The position numbers and the translations under genes were made by a program. A DNA stretch of 46,163 nucleotides from Comchoanobacter sp040266255 (GTDB lineage Bacteria; Pseudomonadota; Gammaproteobacteria; Comchoanobacterales; Comchoanobacteraceae). The notes beneath the pieces were generated by a model. The model saw only the letters and a program-made list of their open reading frames with translations, did not search any database and was not told where the DNA came from. Below are positions 7,791-16,638 of the stretch, piece after piece. Each line of letters opens with the position of its first letter. Position 1 is the first letter of the stretch. The stretch lies in NCBI GenBank assembly GCA_040266255.1, contig JBDQEV010000006.1, positions 1 to 46,163 of the forward strand, read 5' to 3'.

Positions 7791-7819
7791 TTGATAAGTA
7801 GTTGATAATAATGTATAAT
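7791..7819 (+). promoter_or_regulatory. Sigma70-type promoter for the serine hydrolase gene
   Basis: TTGATA at 7791-7796, a 17-nt spacer, and a perfect TATAAT at 7814-7819, 23 nt before the ATG at 7843. The good match and position make this one of the clearest promoters in the window. Confidence 0.65.
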
Positions 7820-7842
7820 ATAAGAAAAAATAGAGTGTAAGT

Positions 7843-8775
7843 ATGATCAATGTATTATTAAAACCTATTCGAATGTTGATTGGGAAGATTGTATACCCTG
7901 CTAGCAATACAATAAAGCAAGAACAGCAGTATGTAGATACACACAATAATGGGCATAAAGATTTATATATTCCAGGCAATTCAGAGCAGCACCAGCAAGA
8001 AGTTTGGTATCGATCTGCTCAAGGAAGACAGCAAATGATAATAGCTAAAGCGGACACGTTTGTTCCAGCTCCAGCTTATTTCGGTAAAGAGTTTTCATTA
8101 GAAAGTTATCAAGAAAATGTGTATCAGCAGATCAAAATCGCATTAGAGAAGAATGATACGGTGAATGTGACTGGTATATCAATGGGGGGGGCTGCATTGA
8201 TGTTAGCAGTATCAAGGTTAACTCCAGAAGACTTAGAGAATAAGAAATTGGATGTTTGTATTGCGAATACATTTGGTTCATTAGCAAATGTTTTGGCAGA
8301 TCAAACGGGTATATTATTAGTTGCTTCATTTATTTTATATGTGATGAGCTTACCTTTATTAGTGCTTTCAGGTTTGTATTTGCCATCACCCCCAGAGGTG
8401 TTGATGGTTATTATCGGCTATCCTCTTTTATGCTTAGCGGGCATTACAAGTGTGGTATTAGAAAGCATTGCTTACTTCCCATCTTTGAAGCGTATATTTT
8501 CTTCGGTGAAGAAAACTGCATTAGGTGCAATATCTAAGTATGTAGTGAGAAAAATTAATTCTGATCATAATGTTTGGGGTGCTGCGAATCAGTTAGCGAG
8601 TAAAGATATTAAAGGAATTAATATTCAAGTTCTACAGGCTGAAGGTGATACACTGATTACTCAAGGGGCTAGACTAGCAGGCCAGCTACCAAAAGCGGTA
8701 TCTCATCAAATCACCATAGGTGGGCATAACGACATACCAGATAGCCATGAAGGCCGATTTGCAAATTACTGGTAA
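7843..8775 (+). CDS. Alpha/beta-hydrolase with membrane insertion, candidate effector lipase/esterase
   Basis: This 310-residue serine hydrolase has its nucleophile elbow at residues 111-116 (GISMGG, Ser113). The likely acid is Asp269 (in EGDTLI) and the likely base His295 (in GGHND), in the right order and spacing near the C-terminus. Between nucleophile and acid lie two long hydrophobic stretches (about residues 160-182 and 188-208), an insertion that could anchor the lid in a membrane. There is no signal peptide. It stands alone under its own promoter, upstream of prs. A phospholipase or acyl-ester hydrolase acting on host membranes is plausible; the substrate is not deducible. Confidence 0.7.
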   Translation: MINVLLKPIRMLIGKIVYPASNTIKQEQQYVDTHNNGHKDLYIPGNSEQHQQEVWYRSAQGRQQMIIAKADTFVPAPAYFGKEFSLESYQENVYQQIKIALEKNDTVNVTGISMGGAALMLAVSRLTPEDLENKKLDVCIANTFGSLANVLADQTGILLVASFILYVMSLPLLVLSGLYLPSPPEVLMVIIGYPLLCLAGITSVVLESIAYFPSLKRIFSSVKKTALGAISKYVVRKINSDHNVWGAANQLASKDIKGINIQVLQAEGDTLITQGARLAGQLPKAVSHQITIGGHNDIPDSHEGRFANYW

Positions 8776-8801
8776 AATAAGCCCTATTGATGGCGTTTTG
8801 C

Positions 8802-8829
8802 TTGACAAAATGCTTATATTGTAGACAAT
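8802..8829 (+). promoter_or_regulatory. Promoter for the prs-rplY-pth-ychF operon
   Basis: A perfect TTGACA at 8802-8807, a 16-nt spacer, and GACAAT at 8824-8829, ending 17 nt before the preferred prs start at 8847. Confidence 0.5.
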
Positions 8830-8846
8830 ATGGGCAAATAGCAGGG

Positions 8847-9749
8847 ATGGATGTGAAAGTTTATGCGTCAGTCAAGCAGGATCGCTTAGCAAAACGTGTT
8901 GTGGAATTATTGGATACAACACTGCATGTGCTTGACGTTAGATCTTTTGCTGATGGTGAGACCCATGTAGATCTTGATGGATCGGTGATGGGTGAAGAAG
9001 TCTTTGTGATACATTCTTATACTGGTAGCCCAAATGATTGGTACGTCACAGCATTATTGATCGCAGATTTATTTAAACGTTCAGGTGCAAGTAAGGTTTG
9101 TTTGATTGCACCATATTTGGTTTATGCAAGACAAGATGTTCCAGATGGTTCACAACAGAGTGCTTATGCTTCACCAGTGATTTGCCAAGGTTTGTCGAAT
9201 GTTTATGATCAAATCTGTGTAGTTGATTTACATGCACAGCAAACCCAGGGTTTTTTCCAAGTGCCTGTAGCCAGTCTATCTTCAGCTGAGGGAATTATAC
9301 AGTATCTGAGGCAGAAGCATAGTGCTGATTTGGTGCTGGTATCACCAGACTTTGGTGGTAGTAAGAGAGTACAAGGTATTCAAGAGGCACTTGGATGTGA
9401 TATTGTCGTGATTGAAAAACATCGTGGTGATGAAGGTATTGAAAGTATGAAGTTACTAGGTGATGTGAGACAAAAGCACTGTTTATTAATTGATGATGTG
9501 ATGGTGAGTGGTGAAAGCTTAAAGTCAGCTAGTTATCTTTTAAGAAATCATGGTGCTGATGTCATTGGTGCTTATGTCACCCATCAGTTGCACTCAGATG
9601 TAGCATACTGGCAGCAAGATGCAAAGATAGATTATGTTTATGCAAGTGACTCAACCGCAAATGGTTTGCCAAGTGAGCAAGTGATTAGTATTGCGCCACA
9701 AGTCGTGGCTTTTATCAAACAACAACAAGGAGTGAATGATGATTCTTAA
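8847..9749 (+). CDS. prs: Ribose-phosphate pyrophosphokinase (PRPP synthetase)
   Basis: It makes PRPP from ribose-5-phosphate and ATP for nucleotide, His and Trp synthesis in the cytoplasm. The family marks are FADGE near residue 35, the DLHAQQTQGFF segment (family: DLHAdQiqGFF), the catalytic loop KHR, and the PRPP-binding loop IDDVMVSGES. That loop is unusual: the standard form is VDDxxDTAGT, and here the hydroxyl residues are Ser and an acidic residue replaces the second Gly. An upstream in-frame ATG at 8787 precedes the promoter; the ATG at 8847 gives MDVKVYAS, the expected N-terminus (300 residues). The stop overlaps the rplY start, implying coupled translation. The protein is divergent but all core motifs are present. 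Confidence 0.88.
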   Translation: MDVKVYASVKQDRLAKRVVELLDTTLHVLDVRSFADGETHVDLDGSVMGEEVFVIHSYTGSPNDWYVTALLIADLFKRSGASKVCLIAPYLVYARQDVPDGSQQSAYASPVICQGLSNVYDQICVVDLHAQQTQGFFQVPVASLSSAEGIIQYLRQKHSADLVLVSPDFGGSKRVQGIQEALGCDIVVIEKHRGDEGIESMKLLGDVRQKHCLLIDDVMVSGESLKSASYLLRNHGADVIGAYVTHQLHSDVAYWQQDAKIDYVYASDSTANGLPSEQVISIAPQVVAFIKQQQGVNDDS

Positions 9750-10392
9750 TGCAATGAAAAGAGAAGTTTTTGGAAGCAGCGCAGCAAAAAAAATAAGAGA
9801 TGGAGGTGAGTGCCCAGGTGTGATTTATGGACCGAAGTGTGATCCAATTCATGTAACAGTGAATGTTGCGGATTTTGAGCATCTACTGAGAACGCAAAAA
9901 CCGATGTTACACCCTTTTAAGGTGGATGTCGCGGGTAAGAAGCAAGAAGTTTTAGTTAAAAGCTTGGATGCAACGTATGACGGTAAAATGATGCATATTG
10001 ACTTTTTAGCCATTGCTAAAGGAGCCAAAGTACATGTATCAGTGCCTTTACAGTTTGAACATGAAGACCAATGTGTTGGGAAGATTGCAGGTGGTGTTGT
10101 TGATCACCATATTACAGCATTAGATATTGAGGTATTGCCTAAAGATATTCCTGATAGTATACATATTGATATTGCCGGGCTTGAAATTGGGCAAGGCATT
10201 CATCTTTCAGCATTGAAATTACCCAAAGGTGTAACATTAATGCAACAAATTGATGAAAACCATGATCCAGTACTTGTATCTTGTGAGCCTCCTAGGGTAG
10301 AATCTGAGCCAGAAGAAACGCAAGAAGAAGTTGTAGAAGAGATAGAAGAATCAGAGGCAGAAAGTGAGTCAGATCAAGCACAAGAGACCTAA
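9736..10392 (+). CDS. rplY: 50S ribosomal protein L25 (CTC/TL5 form)
   Basis: It binds 5S rRNA in the large subunit. At 218 residues it is the long form, with an N-terminal L25 domain (CPGVIYGP near residues 26-33), a C-terminal TL5-type beta domain, and an extremely acidic tail (residues about 185-218, nearly all E/S/D/Q). An SD (AAGGAG, 9727-9732) lies inside prs. Two adjacent ATGs (9736, 9739) are possible. The pth start lies inside the tail. The rplY-pth-ychF order is widespread in proteobacteria and supports the call. Confidence 0.92.
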   Translation: MMILNAMKREVFGSSAAKKIRDGGECPGVIYGPKCDPIHVTVNVADFEHLLRTQKPMLHPFKVDVAGKKQEVLVKSLDATYDGKMMHIDFLAIAKGAKVHVSVPLQFEHEDQCVGKIAGGVVDHHITALDIEVLPKDIPDSIHIDIAGLEIGQGIHLSALKLPKGVTLMQQIDENHDPVLVSCEPPRVESEPEETQEEVVEEIEESEAESESDQAQET

Positions 10393-10957
10393 GATCATAC
10401 TAGGGTTGGGTAATCCTGGGGTGAATTATCTAAACCACCGGCACAATGTGGGTTTTTGGTTTTTAGATGAAATCATTAACCGACATCAGCTCTCAAAGAA
10501 GGAAAGGCCTAATTATATGGTTTATCCTTGGGTGCATGAAGAAGGTACAACGTATCTTATTAGAGCAAAATCGTATATGAATGATACTGGTCTTGCTTTA
10601 TCAGAGGCAAGAAACTTTTATAAAGTTGAAACAGATGAAATTTGTGTTGCTTATGATGAAATGGATTTTTCCCCGGGGGAAATGAGAGTGAAAAAAGGTG
10701 GAGGCGCTGGTGGTCATAATGGTGTGAAGAGCTTACAGGCCCATGTTGGTGATAACTTTTATCGCTTACGATTTGGTATTGGTAGGCCCTCCTCTGCAGA
10801 TCAAATACGGTCTTTTGTATTAACAAGACCTTCTGCAGAAGATACCCTAGCCATTCAAGGAGCAATCGGTTTAGCTGTTGATCATATTGAACTTTTATTA
10901 AAAGGTCGCTATGATGCGTTTACTGAAACTTTACATACAATGACAAAAAGAGATTGA
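10364..10957 (+). CDS. pth: Peptidyl-tRNA hydrolase
   Basis: It cleaves peptidyl-tRNAs released from stalled ribosomes. The GTG at 10364 gives 197 residues; GLGNPGxxYxxxRHNVGF is the Pth signature with the catalytic His in RHNVG. The active-site Asp lies in AYDEMDFSPG, followed by the GGAGGHNGVKS loop and FRLRFGIGRP. It overlaps the end of rplY by 29 nt and precedes ychF by 3 nt, so it is co-transcribed. All expected motifs are intact. Confidence 0.96.
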   Translation: MSQIKHKRPKIILGLGNPGVNYLNHRHNVGFWFLDEIINRHQLSKKERPNYMVYPWVHEEGTTYLIRAKSYMNDTGLALSEARNFYKVETDEICVAYDEMDFSPGEMRVKKGGGAGGHNGVKSLQAHVGDNFYRLRFGIGRPSSADQIRSFVLTRPSAEDTLAIQGAIGLAVDHIELLLKGRYDAFTETLHTMTKRD

Positions 10958-10960
10958 GAT

Positions 10961-12043
10961 ATGGCATTAAGTTGTGGCATCGTAGGCCTTCCCAATGTGG
11001 GTAAATCGACTCTGTTCAATGCGTTGACACAAAACGATATTGCAGCAGAGAACTTTCCGTTTTGTACAATTGATCCCAATGAGGGTGTTGTATTGGTGCC
11101 GGATACTAGATTAGAGGTGTTAGAGTCTTTAGTGACAACAAATAAAGTGGTACCAACCAGTATGCGGTTTGTTGATATTGCTGGATTGGTTCGAGGTGCA
11201 TCAAATGGTGAAGGATTGGGTAATCAATTTTTAGGTCATATTAGACAAGTCAATGCCATTATTCATGTAGTGCGATGTTTTGAAAATGATGATGTGATTC
11301 ATGTGGATGGTAAAGTAGATCCTTTATCTGATATTGAGACGATTGAAACTGAGTTATGTTTAGCAGACTTAGATATTGCGCAAAAGGCCAAGCAAAAGGT
11401 TGAAAAACTCAATCGTTCAAAGGGCGATCAAGGTGAGATATTGGATGCCTGGAATGAGGTGATTGCAGCACTATCAGAGCAGAAGCACTTGAATGAAAAT
11501 ATTTTGTCTGAGTTGGCGATGCAATTAGCAAATGAGGCGCATCTACTGATGGCAAAACCAATGTTTTATTTGGCGAACTGTAACAATGATCTGCAAGGCC
11601 CTCATGTTGATGCATTATCAGCTTATGCGAAGGCCAAAGGCGTGGATGTTGTGAAGATTTGTAGTGACATAGAAGCTGAAATTGCACAACTGCCAATTGA
11701 AGATCAAGCCGACTTTCTTGCAGACGCAAATTTAGATGAGCCAGGTTTGAATAAAGTGATTAGAGAGGGCTATGCCCTACTTGATCTAGAAACCTTCTTT
11801 ACAGTTGGTGAAAAAGAGATCAGAGCATGGACATTTAAGAAAGGTTCAAATGCACAAGAAGCAGCGGGTGTGATTCATACTGATTTTGTAAAAGGTTTTA
11901 TTAGGGCTGAGGTTGTTTCTTATCAAGACTTTGAGTCAGTAAAAAGTATGCAAAATGCAAAGGATCAAGGCTTATGGCGTCTAGAGGGTAAAGCTTATCC
12001 AGTGCAAGATGGGGACATTATGCTCTTTAGAGTAAATGCTTAA
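10961..12043 (+). CDS. ychF: Redox-regulated ATPase YchF (OLA1 family)
   Basis: A 360-residue P-loop protein of the Obg superfamily that prefers ATP and binds ribosomes. It shows the Walker A GLPNVGKST at residues 8-16, the switch region PFCTIDPN, DIAGLVRGAS, a degenerate NKxD region (ANCNN), and the C-terminal TGS-like domain (TFFTVGEKEIRAWT...GVIHTDF). Length matches E. coli (363). It is the last gene of the prs operon and its 3' end overlaps the convergent cca by 17 nt. Confidence 0.97.
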   Translation: MALSCGIVGLPNVGKSTLFNALTQNDIAAENFPFCTIDPNEGVVLVPDTRLEVLESLVTTNKVVPTSMRFVDIAGLVRGASNGEGLGNQFLGHIRQVNAIIHVVRCFENDDVIHVDGKVDPLSDIETIETELCLADLDIAQKAKQKVEKLNRSKGDQGEILDAWNEVIAALSEQKHLNENILSELAMQLANEAHLLMAKPMFYLANCNNDLQGPHVDALSAYAKAKGVDVVKICSDIEAEIAQLPIEDQADFLADANLDEPGLNKVIREGYALLDLETFFTVGEKEIRAWTFKKGSNAQEAAGVIHTDFVKGFIRAEVVSYQDFESVKSMQNAKDQGLWRLEGKAYPVQDGDIMLFRVNA

Positions 12044-13082
12044 TTGCATTGATTCTTGCAGTTTCAATTTGTTGTGCAATCATCTTAGGCTCAGTATTTT
12101 TTGCAATTTGAGTGGTATCAACTGTTAAAACAGCTTGGATCATCTTGGTCCAGAAGTTATAGACTTCAGTAGATGATGCTTTAACCGTACTCATGATTTG
12201 TTCAGCACGCTCTGGCCTCCTAAAAGGATCAATTGATCTTAGGACTTGTAAGATTTCTGATGCAGATAACTGGTGGGGATTTAATATTGTCTCGTGTTTG
12301 TTAAGAATGATGAGTAAGCATTGTTTAAGTTCACCTGGAGGGTTGAGATCAAGAAAGCTGGGAATGCATTGCGGTTGTTGCCATAAACATGCACTGAGCC
12401 GCCAGTATCCCTCAAGCTTTGATGCATTGAGTATGGCGGATAGCTTGGTACAATCCAGTTTAATATTGAGCGCAGACAAACAGCCAGATTGATCTAATAC
12501 TGACCAAAAGAGATCAAATGCTTTAAATTGTGAAGCTTTAAGTATTTCTATCCAGATTCTTTCATGTGAGAGTGAGGTCATTTCATCGGGGTGATTACAA
12601 ATATGTTGCATCATCGCCATGGTAGATTGATCAATGTTGAACTCAGGTAGCATTGCCTGAAATCTAGCAACTCGAAGTACCCTTAGAGGATCTTCAACAA
12701 ATGCATCAGAAACGTGTTTGAGAACTTGGTTTTTTAAATCATCTTGTCCATGGTATGGATCGATGATATGGCCACTTTCATCTTGTGCAATAGCATTGAT
12801 AGTGAGGTCTCTGCGCATCAAGTCTTCTTCAAGTGTGATGGTTGGACTAAAGTTTGTACTAAAGCCATGGTACCCTTTGCCAGATTTTCTCTCAGTTCGT
12901 GCCAATGCATATTCTTCATGGGTTTTAGGATGTAAGAATACAGGAAAGTCTTTACCGACTTGCTTATAGCCTTGTTTTTTCATTTCATCTGGTGTTGAGC
13001 CAACGACGACATAATCATTTTCTCGAGGCTTGTTGCCTAGCAATTGATCTCTGACTGCACCACCGACTAAATACACTTGCAT
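12027..13082 (-). CDS. cca: CCA tRNA nucleotidyltransferase
   Basis: It adds or repairs the 3' CCA of tRNAs, essential here since the one visible tRNA gene lacks an encoded CCA. Motifs of class II enzymes: VYLVGGAVRD at the N-terminus, NDYVVVG with catalytic carboxylates, RRDLTINA, and DPLRVLRVARFQA. The ATG at 13082 (SD AGGA) gives 351 residues and starts 3 residues before LVGG; the upstream TTG at 13151 would add an unrelated segment. It lacks the C-terminal HD phosphohydrolase domain of the longer E. coli enzyme (about 412 residues). Confidence 0.94.
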   Translation of the reverse strand: MQVYLVGGAVRDQLLGNKPRENDYVVVGSTPDEMKKQGYKQVGKDFPVFLHPKTHEEYALARTERKSGKGYHGFSTNFSPTITLEEDLMRRDLTINAIAQDESGHIIDPYHGQDDLKNQVLKHVSDAFVEDPLRVLRVARFQAMLPEFNIDQSTMAMMQHICNHPDEMTSLSHERIWIEILKASQFKAFDLFWSVLDQSGCLSALNIKLDCTKLSAILNASKLEGYWRLSACLWQQPQCIPSFLDLNPPGELKQCLLIILNKHETILNPHQLSASEILQVLRSIDPFRRPERAEQIMSTVKASSTEVYNFWTKMIQAVLTVDTTQIAKNTEPKMIAQQIETARINAIKHLL

Positions 13083-13163
13083 TGATGTTCCTACATGAGT
13101 TGCACCTATATTAGCATGGTTTATGTATGCTGCAAAATCGTCATCTTGCAATAGTAGATATGA

Positions 13164-13937
13164 GTGAGTAAGATGAGCAGATGGGTTAAGGGATTAGTTA
13201 TGCGTTCATATTCAATAAATGTGCGTATATTGCGATGGCTAGCACAAATACAAGTACCAGTGATATCATCATTGCTTGTTGCGTTTTATGCCGCTTACAC
13301 ACAAGCAAAGTGGTATGGTTATCAATTGCGTGATTTTAAGAGTGTGATGGCTTTTATGTTGCGTAGAGCAGATTTGCGTCGAGAACTTAAGAAAAGCACC
13401 CTATCAGATCTATCTTGCGCGCCTATTGATGGGGTGGTTAAATTTTCAGGGGTGTTGACCCATGATTTGGTAGAGCCTGTGCATGGTGCTGGGTTTAATG
13501 TCGCGCAGCTCATTGGTATGACTATGCCAGAGCTTACATCAGGAGTTGTACTTGAGGTCTGTAGGCGTAGTGCACAGCATTTATATGCCCCTTGTCATAT
13601 GCAAGTTGAAAGAAGTTTTATGATTTATCATCCAGTGGATATGGGCAGAAAGCCAACACAAAGCTTGAAGCGCCTGTATCAAGGGTCTAGTCGACGAGTG
13701 ATCGTAGGGAGTACAGATCAAGGTGAGAAGTTGGTAATGGTATTGATTGGGTCAAGGGTGTTTAGTGATAGTATCTGCCCTAATTTAGAACATACTGACA
13801 ATATGCCCATACAGATTTCTAAGGGTGAATCATTGGGCTACTTTATTCAAGGATCAGCAGTGATCATTTTAGGTAGTCAAAGAGTATGGTCTCAGCTAAA
13901 GCAGGGCCAGAAGTATGAAATTTTAACTGATGTATAA
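13164..13937 (+). CDS. psd: Phosphatidylserine decarboxylase proenzyme, divergent
   Basis: The enzyme converts phosphatidylserine to phosphatidylethanolamine at the inner membrane and is self-cleaving to form a pyruvoyl cofactor. Visible marks: hydrophobic N-terminal anchor, CAPIDGVVKFSG (family SP.DG.v, catalytic Asp), LYAPCHMQVER with the probable triad His, and the cleavage region GESLGYFIQGSAVIIL with Gly230-Ser231. The canonical LGST is QGSA, so the residue after the pyruvoyl Ser is Ala instead of Thr. Starts at GTG 13164 or ATG 13173. At 257 residues it is slightly shorter than the E. coli enzyme. It is followed at 2 nt by the ABC genes. The role is likely, but substitutions make activity less certain. 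Confidence 0.75.
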   Translation: MSKMSRWVKGLVMRSYSINVRILRWLAQIQVPVISSLLVAFYAAYTQAKWYGYQLRDFKSVMAFMLRRADLRRELKKSTLSDLSCAPIDGVVKFSGVLTHDLVEPVHGAGFNVAQLIGMTMPELTSGVVLEVCRRSAQHLYAPCHMQVERSFMIYHPVDMGRKPTQSLKRLYQGSSRRVIVGSTDQGEKLVMVLIGSRVFSDSICPNLEHTDNMPIQISKGESLGYFIQGSAVIILGSQRVWSQLKQGQKYEILTDV

Positions 13938-13939
13938 AG

Positions 13940-14857
13940 ATGGCAGATGAATTAGCAATTGATATTAAAGGTCTGACTAAGCAGTACCATAATGGTGTAA
14001 ATGCATTGAGTGGGGTTAATCTAGAAGTTAAGCAAGGTGATTTTTTTGGTTTACTAGGATTGAATGGTGCAGGTAAAACAACGCTGATTAATATTCTGGT
14101 TGGGTTGGTGCATTTGAGCAAAGGAACCATTAAAGTTTGTGGCTATGATATGAGCACACAGGTTAGTTTGGCAAAAAGCTGTATTGGCTTGATGCCGCAA
14201 GAAGTCAATATGAATGCTTTTTTGACGATCAAAGAAGTGATGTTTAATCATGGTGGGTTTTATGGTTTATCTAGAGCTGAGATTAGCAAGCGCTATCAAG
14301 ATGTGTTAGCTGAAGTTGGATTAAAGTCTCTAGATCATCGACGAGTACAGTCACTATCTGGTGGGATGAAGCGTCGATTACTATTGGCAAGATGTTTATT
14401 GGTTCAGCCTAAAGTTTTGATATTAGATGAACCAACAGCTGGGGTTGATGTTGAGCTGCGGCAAGATATTTGGCGATTATTACAAAAAATTAACCAAGCA
14501 GGTACAACCGTTTTATTAACAACACACTATATGGAAGAAGCAGAGTATCTGTGCAAAAGTTTGGCGATTTTACACCATGGGATCATTATTGATCAAGGTG
14601 ATCAGTCGCAACTTGAGTTAGCTAGTTATGAACGGCAGCTGGTAGTGCATTTACAAGAACCGATTATATCCATCCCAGAGTTAGATGGTATGGAGGTATC
14701 TGAAGTTGATCAATACGCTTTGTCATTAAGGTTAAGTGCAGATGTAAGTTTAGCAGCATATTTAACTAAATTAGAAAACGTTGGTGCAAAGATACAGCAT
14801 ATTAGTAGTCCAACCAGTCGTTTAGAACAGTATTTTAGGTCACAGACTGGAGATTAA
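13940..14857 (+). CDS. ABC-2 transporter ATP-binding protein (YadG-like)
   Basis: The nucleotide-binding subunit of an exporter, energising the permease encoded next. It has Walker A GLNGAGKTT (residues about 40-48), Q-loop MPQE, signature LSGGMKRR, Walker B VLILDEPTAGVD and switch His in TTHYMEEAE. The single ABC domain, 305 residues, with a C-terminal extension, is typical of the YadG/NodI/CcmA-like group. Stop and next start are separated by 1 nt. The substrate is unknown; YadGH homologues have been linked to envelope lipids or drugs. Confidence 0.93.
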   Translation: MADELAIDIKGLTKQYHNGVNALSGVNLEVKQGDFFGLLGLNGAGKTTLINILVGLVHLSKGTIKVCGYDMSTQVSLAKSCIGLMPQEVNMNAFLTIKEVMFNHGGFYGLSRAEISKRYQDVLAEVGLKSLDHRRVQSLSGGMKRRLLLARCLLVQPKVLILDEPTAGVDVELRQDIWRLLQKINQAGTTVLLTTHYMEEAEYLCKSLAILHHGIIIDQGDQSQLELASYERQLVVHLQEPIISIPELDGMEVSEVDQYALSLRLSADVSLAAYLTKLENVGAKIQHISSPTSRLEQYFRSQTGD

Positions 14858-14858
14858 A

Positions 14859-15617
14859 ATGAGAATATCAACCTGGGCTTTGATGCGGCGTGAAATAATC
14901 AGGGTCATGCGAATATGGCGTCAGACGATTTTCCCATCAGTGGTGACAACGATTCTTTATTTTGCAATCTTTGGTTTCGTTCTTGGTGAGCGAGTTGGTA
15001 CGATTGATGGCTTGCCCTACCCTGTTTTTGTTTCATCTGGATTAGTGATGTTAGCCGTTACAGTGAATAGTTACTCAAATACTGCTTTTTCAGTTTATAT
15101 AGAAAAGTTCAATCGTTCTTTTGAAGAGCTACTGTCTTCACCATTGAGTGATCATCAGATTATTTGGGGATTTATGGTTGGTGGTGCATTCAGAGGTATT
15201 CTATGTGCATTATTTGTTTGGCTGACATGTGTATTTTTTGTTGGTGCTCAGATGGTCAACCCCTTGTATTTTTTGTTGGCAGTTTCTTTAACTTCCATGG
15301 TATTTTCATTATTGGGAATGGCCAATGGTTTAGTGGCACAGAGCTTCGATGGTTTGAATGTAGTGGCAACTTTGATTTTAAGCCCCTTGACGATGTTGGG
15401 TGGTATTTTTTACTCGGTGAATATGTTACCAGAGTTTTGGCAGCAAGCTGCTTGGGTAAATCCGCTGTTGTATATTGGGAATCTGTTTAGATTTTCAATG
15501 AGTGGTGCAACTAATATTATGCCAAATTTGGTCATTTTAGTGCTGGTTGGGTTAATTGTAACACTTTATATTTTATCAATTTGGATTATGCGTTTTACCC
15601 ATTATGTGCGCCAGTAG
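14859..15617 (+). CDS. ABC-2 type transporter permease (YadH-like)
   Basis: A 252-residue permease with about six hydrophobic segments and the ABC-2 signature near residues 165-195 (NVVATLILSPLTMLGGIFYSV...LP), shared with YadH and NodJ. An N-terminal amphipathic segment with MRREIIRVMR is typical. The start has a good SD (GGAG). It would pair with the preceding ATPase as a homodimeric exporter in the inner membrane. Confidence 0.93.
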   Translation: MRISTWALMRREIIRVMRIWRQTIFPSVVTTILYFAIFGFVLGERVGTIDGLPYPVFVSSGLVMLAVTVNSYSNTAFSVYIEKFNRSFEELLSSPLSDHQIIWGFMVGGAFRGILCALFVWLTCVFFVGAQMVNPLYFLLAVSLTSMVFSLLGMANGLVAQSFDGLNVVATLILSPLTMLGGIFYSVNMLPEFWQQAAWVNPLLYIGNLFRFSMSGATNIMPNLVILVLVGLIVTLYILSIWIMRFTHYVRQ

Positions 15618-15629
15618 GAATTTGTGATC

Positions 15630-16610
15630 ATGAATGCAACTAAAGATGTGTTTTCGGGTCTATTGGCTCAAGGCAAGATCAATTTTTCAACCTATATGGA
15701 ATATGCGTTATATCACCCTCAGAATGGTTATTACGCATCAAAAGCCAATTATCCAGAGGATTTTATTACAGCACCTATTCATGCTAATTACTTGGCGAGA
15801 GCAATTAGTCAATGGTTCAAGGATATTGGGGTCGAGCATGTTGCAGAATTGGGCCCTGGTCTTGGGCATTTAGCACGTGATATTGTTAACATGAGTGGAG
15901 AAGAGTTAAAGGCTTATTATTTGTTAGATCGTGCAGTTGCACTGCGAGATCATCAATCGAAGTATTTATCTTCGCCACAGTTCAAGTTGATACAGTCATT
16001 AACCGAGCATCCTATTGAAGCAGTCATTGCCAATGAAGTGCTTGATGCAATACCAACAAGAAGGTTTAAATATAGTCATTCTCAAGTCTTTGAGTGGTTT
16101 TTGGATACTGAAGGTCAAGAGGTTTGGCAGCAATGTGCGCCGCCACCTGAAATCGAACCTCACCTGTCAGATTGGCCGGATGGCTATGAATTTGAGATTA
16201 CAAATTATCAGCAGATAATGTCACAGTTTGAACATAGTGAAGTGCAGCATATACTTTGGATTGACTATGGCTATGAGGCAGATACATATTTTCACCCAAT
16301 GTATCCTGCATCACGTATGAAATATATTGCACAGCATCAGCATGTGGCGTTTGATGCTCAAGATTTAGGGCAAGTTGATATCAGTACAACCGTCAATTGG
16401 AGCGGGGTTTCAAAAGCAGCGAGTCGGTACGGCTTTGAGATAGAGCGTTTTGGTACATTAGCAGATTTTATGCATTTTTATAGGGTACATGAGTATATTG
16501 ATATGCAAGAGCAATCCGCAGTGTATGATTTTAAAGAAACCATGATTCCAGGAGGACTTGGAGAAACCATGCAGGTATTATGGCTTAAAAAAACCTCGGG
16601 TATTGTATAA
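15630..16610 (+). CDS. SAM-dependent methyltransferase, MidA/NDUFAF7 family
   Basis: A 326-residue protein with the family's N-terminal segment I.F..YME.ALYHP..GYY (residues 15-36), a SAM-binding loop VAELGPGLGHLA, and VIANEVLDAIPTRRF, which is characteristic of MidA/COG1565. The mitochondrial homologue NDUFAF7 methylates an Arg of a complex I subunit; the bacterial target is unclear. GTG at 15624 is an alternative start two codons earlier. It is followed at 28 nt by yqgE. Confidence 0.9.
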   Translation: MNATKDVFSGLLAQGKINFSTYMEYALYHPQNGYYASKANYPEDFITAPIHANYLARAISQWFKDIGVEHVAELGPGLGHLARDIVNMSGEELKAYYLLDRAVALRDHQSKYLSSPQFKLIQSLTEHPIEAVIANEVLDAIPTRRFKYSHSQVFEWFLDTEGQEVWQQCAPPPEIEPHLSDWPDGYEFEITNYQQIMSQFEHSEVQHILWIDYGYEADTYFHPMYPASRMKYIAQHQHVAFDAQDLGQVDISTTVNWSGVSKAASRYGFEIERFGTLADFMHFYRVHEYIDMQEQSAVYDFKETMIPGGLGETMQVLWLKKTSGIV

Positions 16611-16638
16611 TATTGGTTTTCTGGTATATTGTTTGATT

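Noticed and set aside
11409..11729. 106-residue antisense ORF within ychF
   Set aside because: It is a shadow of a well-conserved gene, with Leu/His/Ser-rich composition and no start signal.
12193..12969. Plus-strand ORFs antisense to cca
   Set aside because: The opposite strand carries all motifs of CCA nucleotidyltransferase; the plus-strand frames have no recognisable features.
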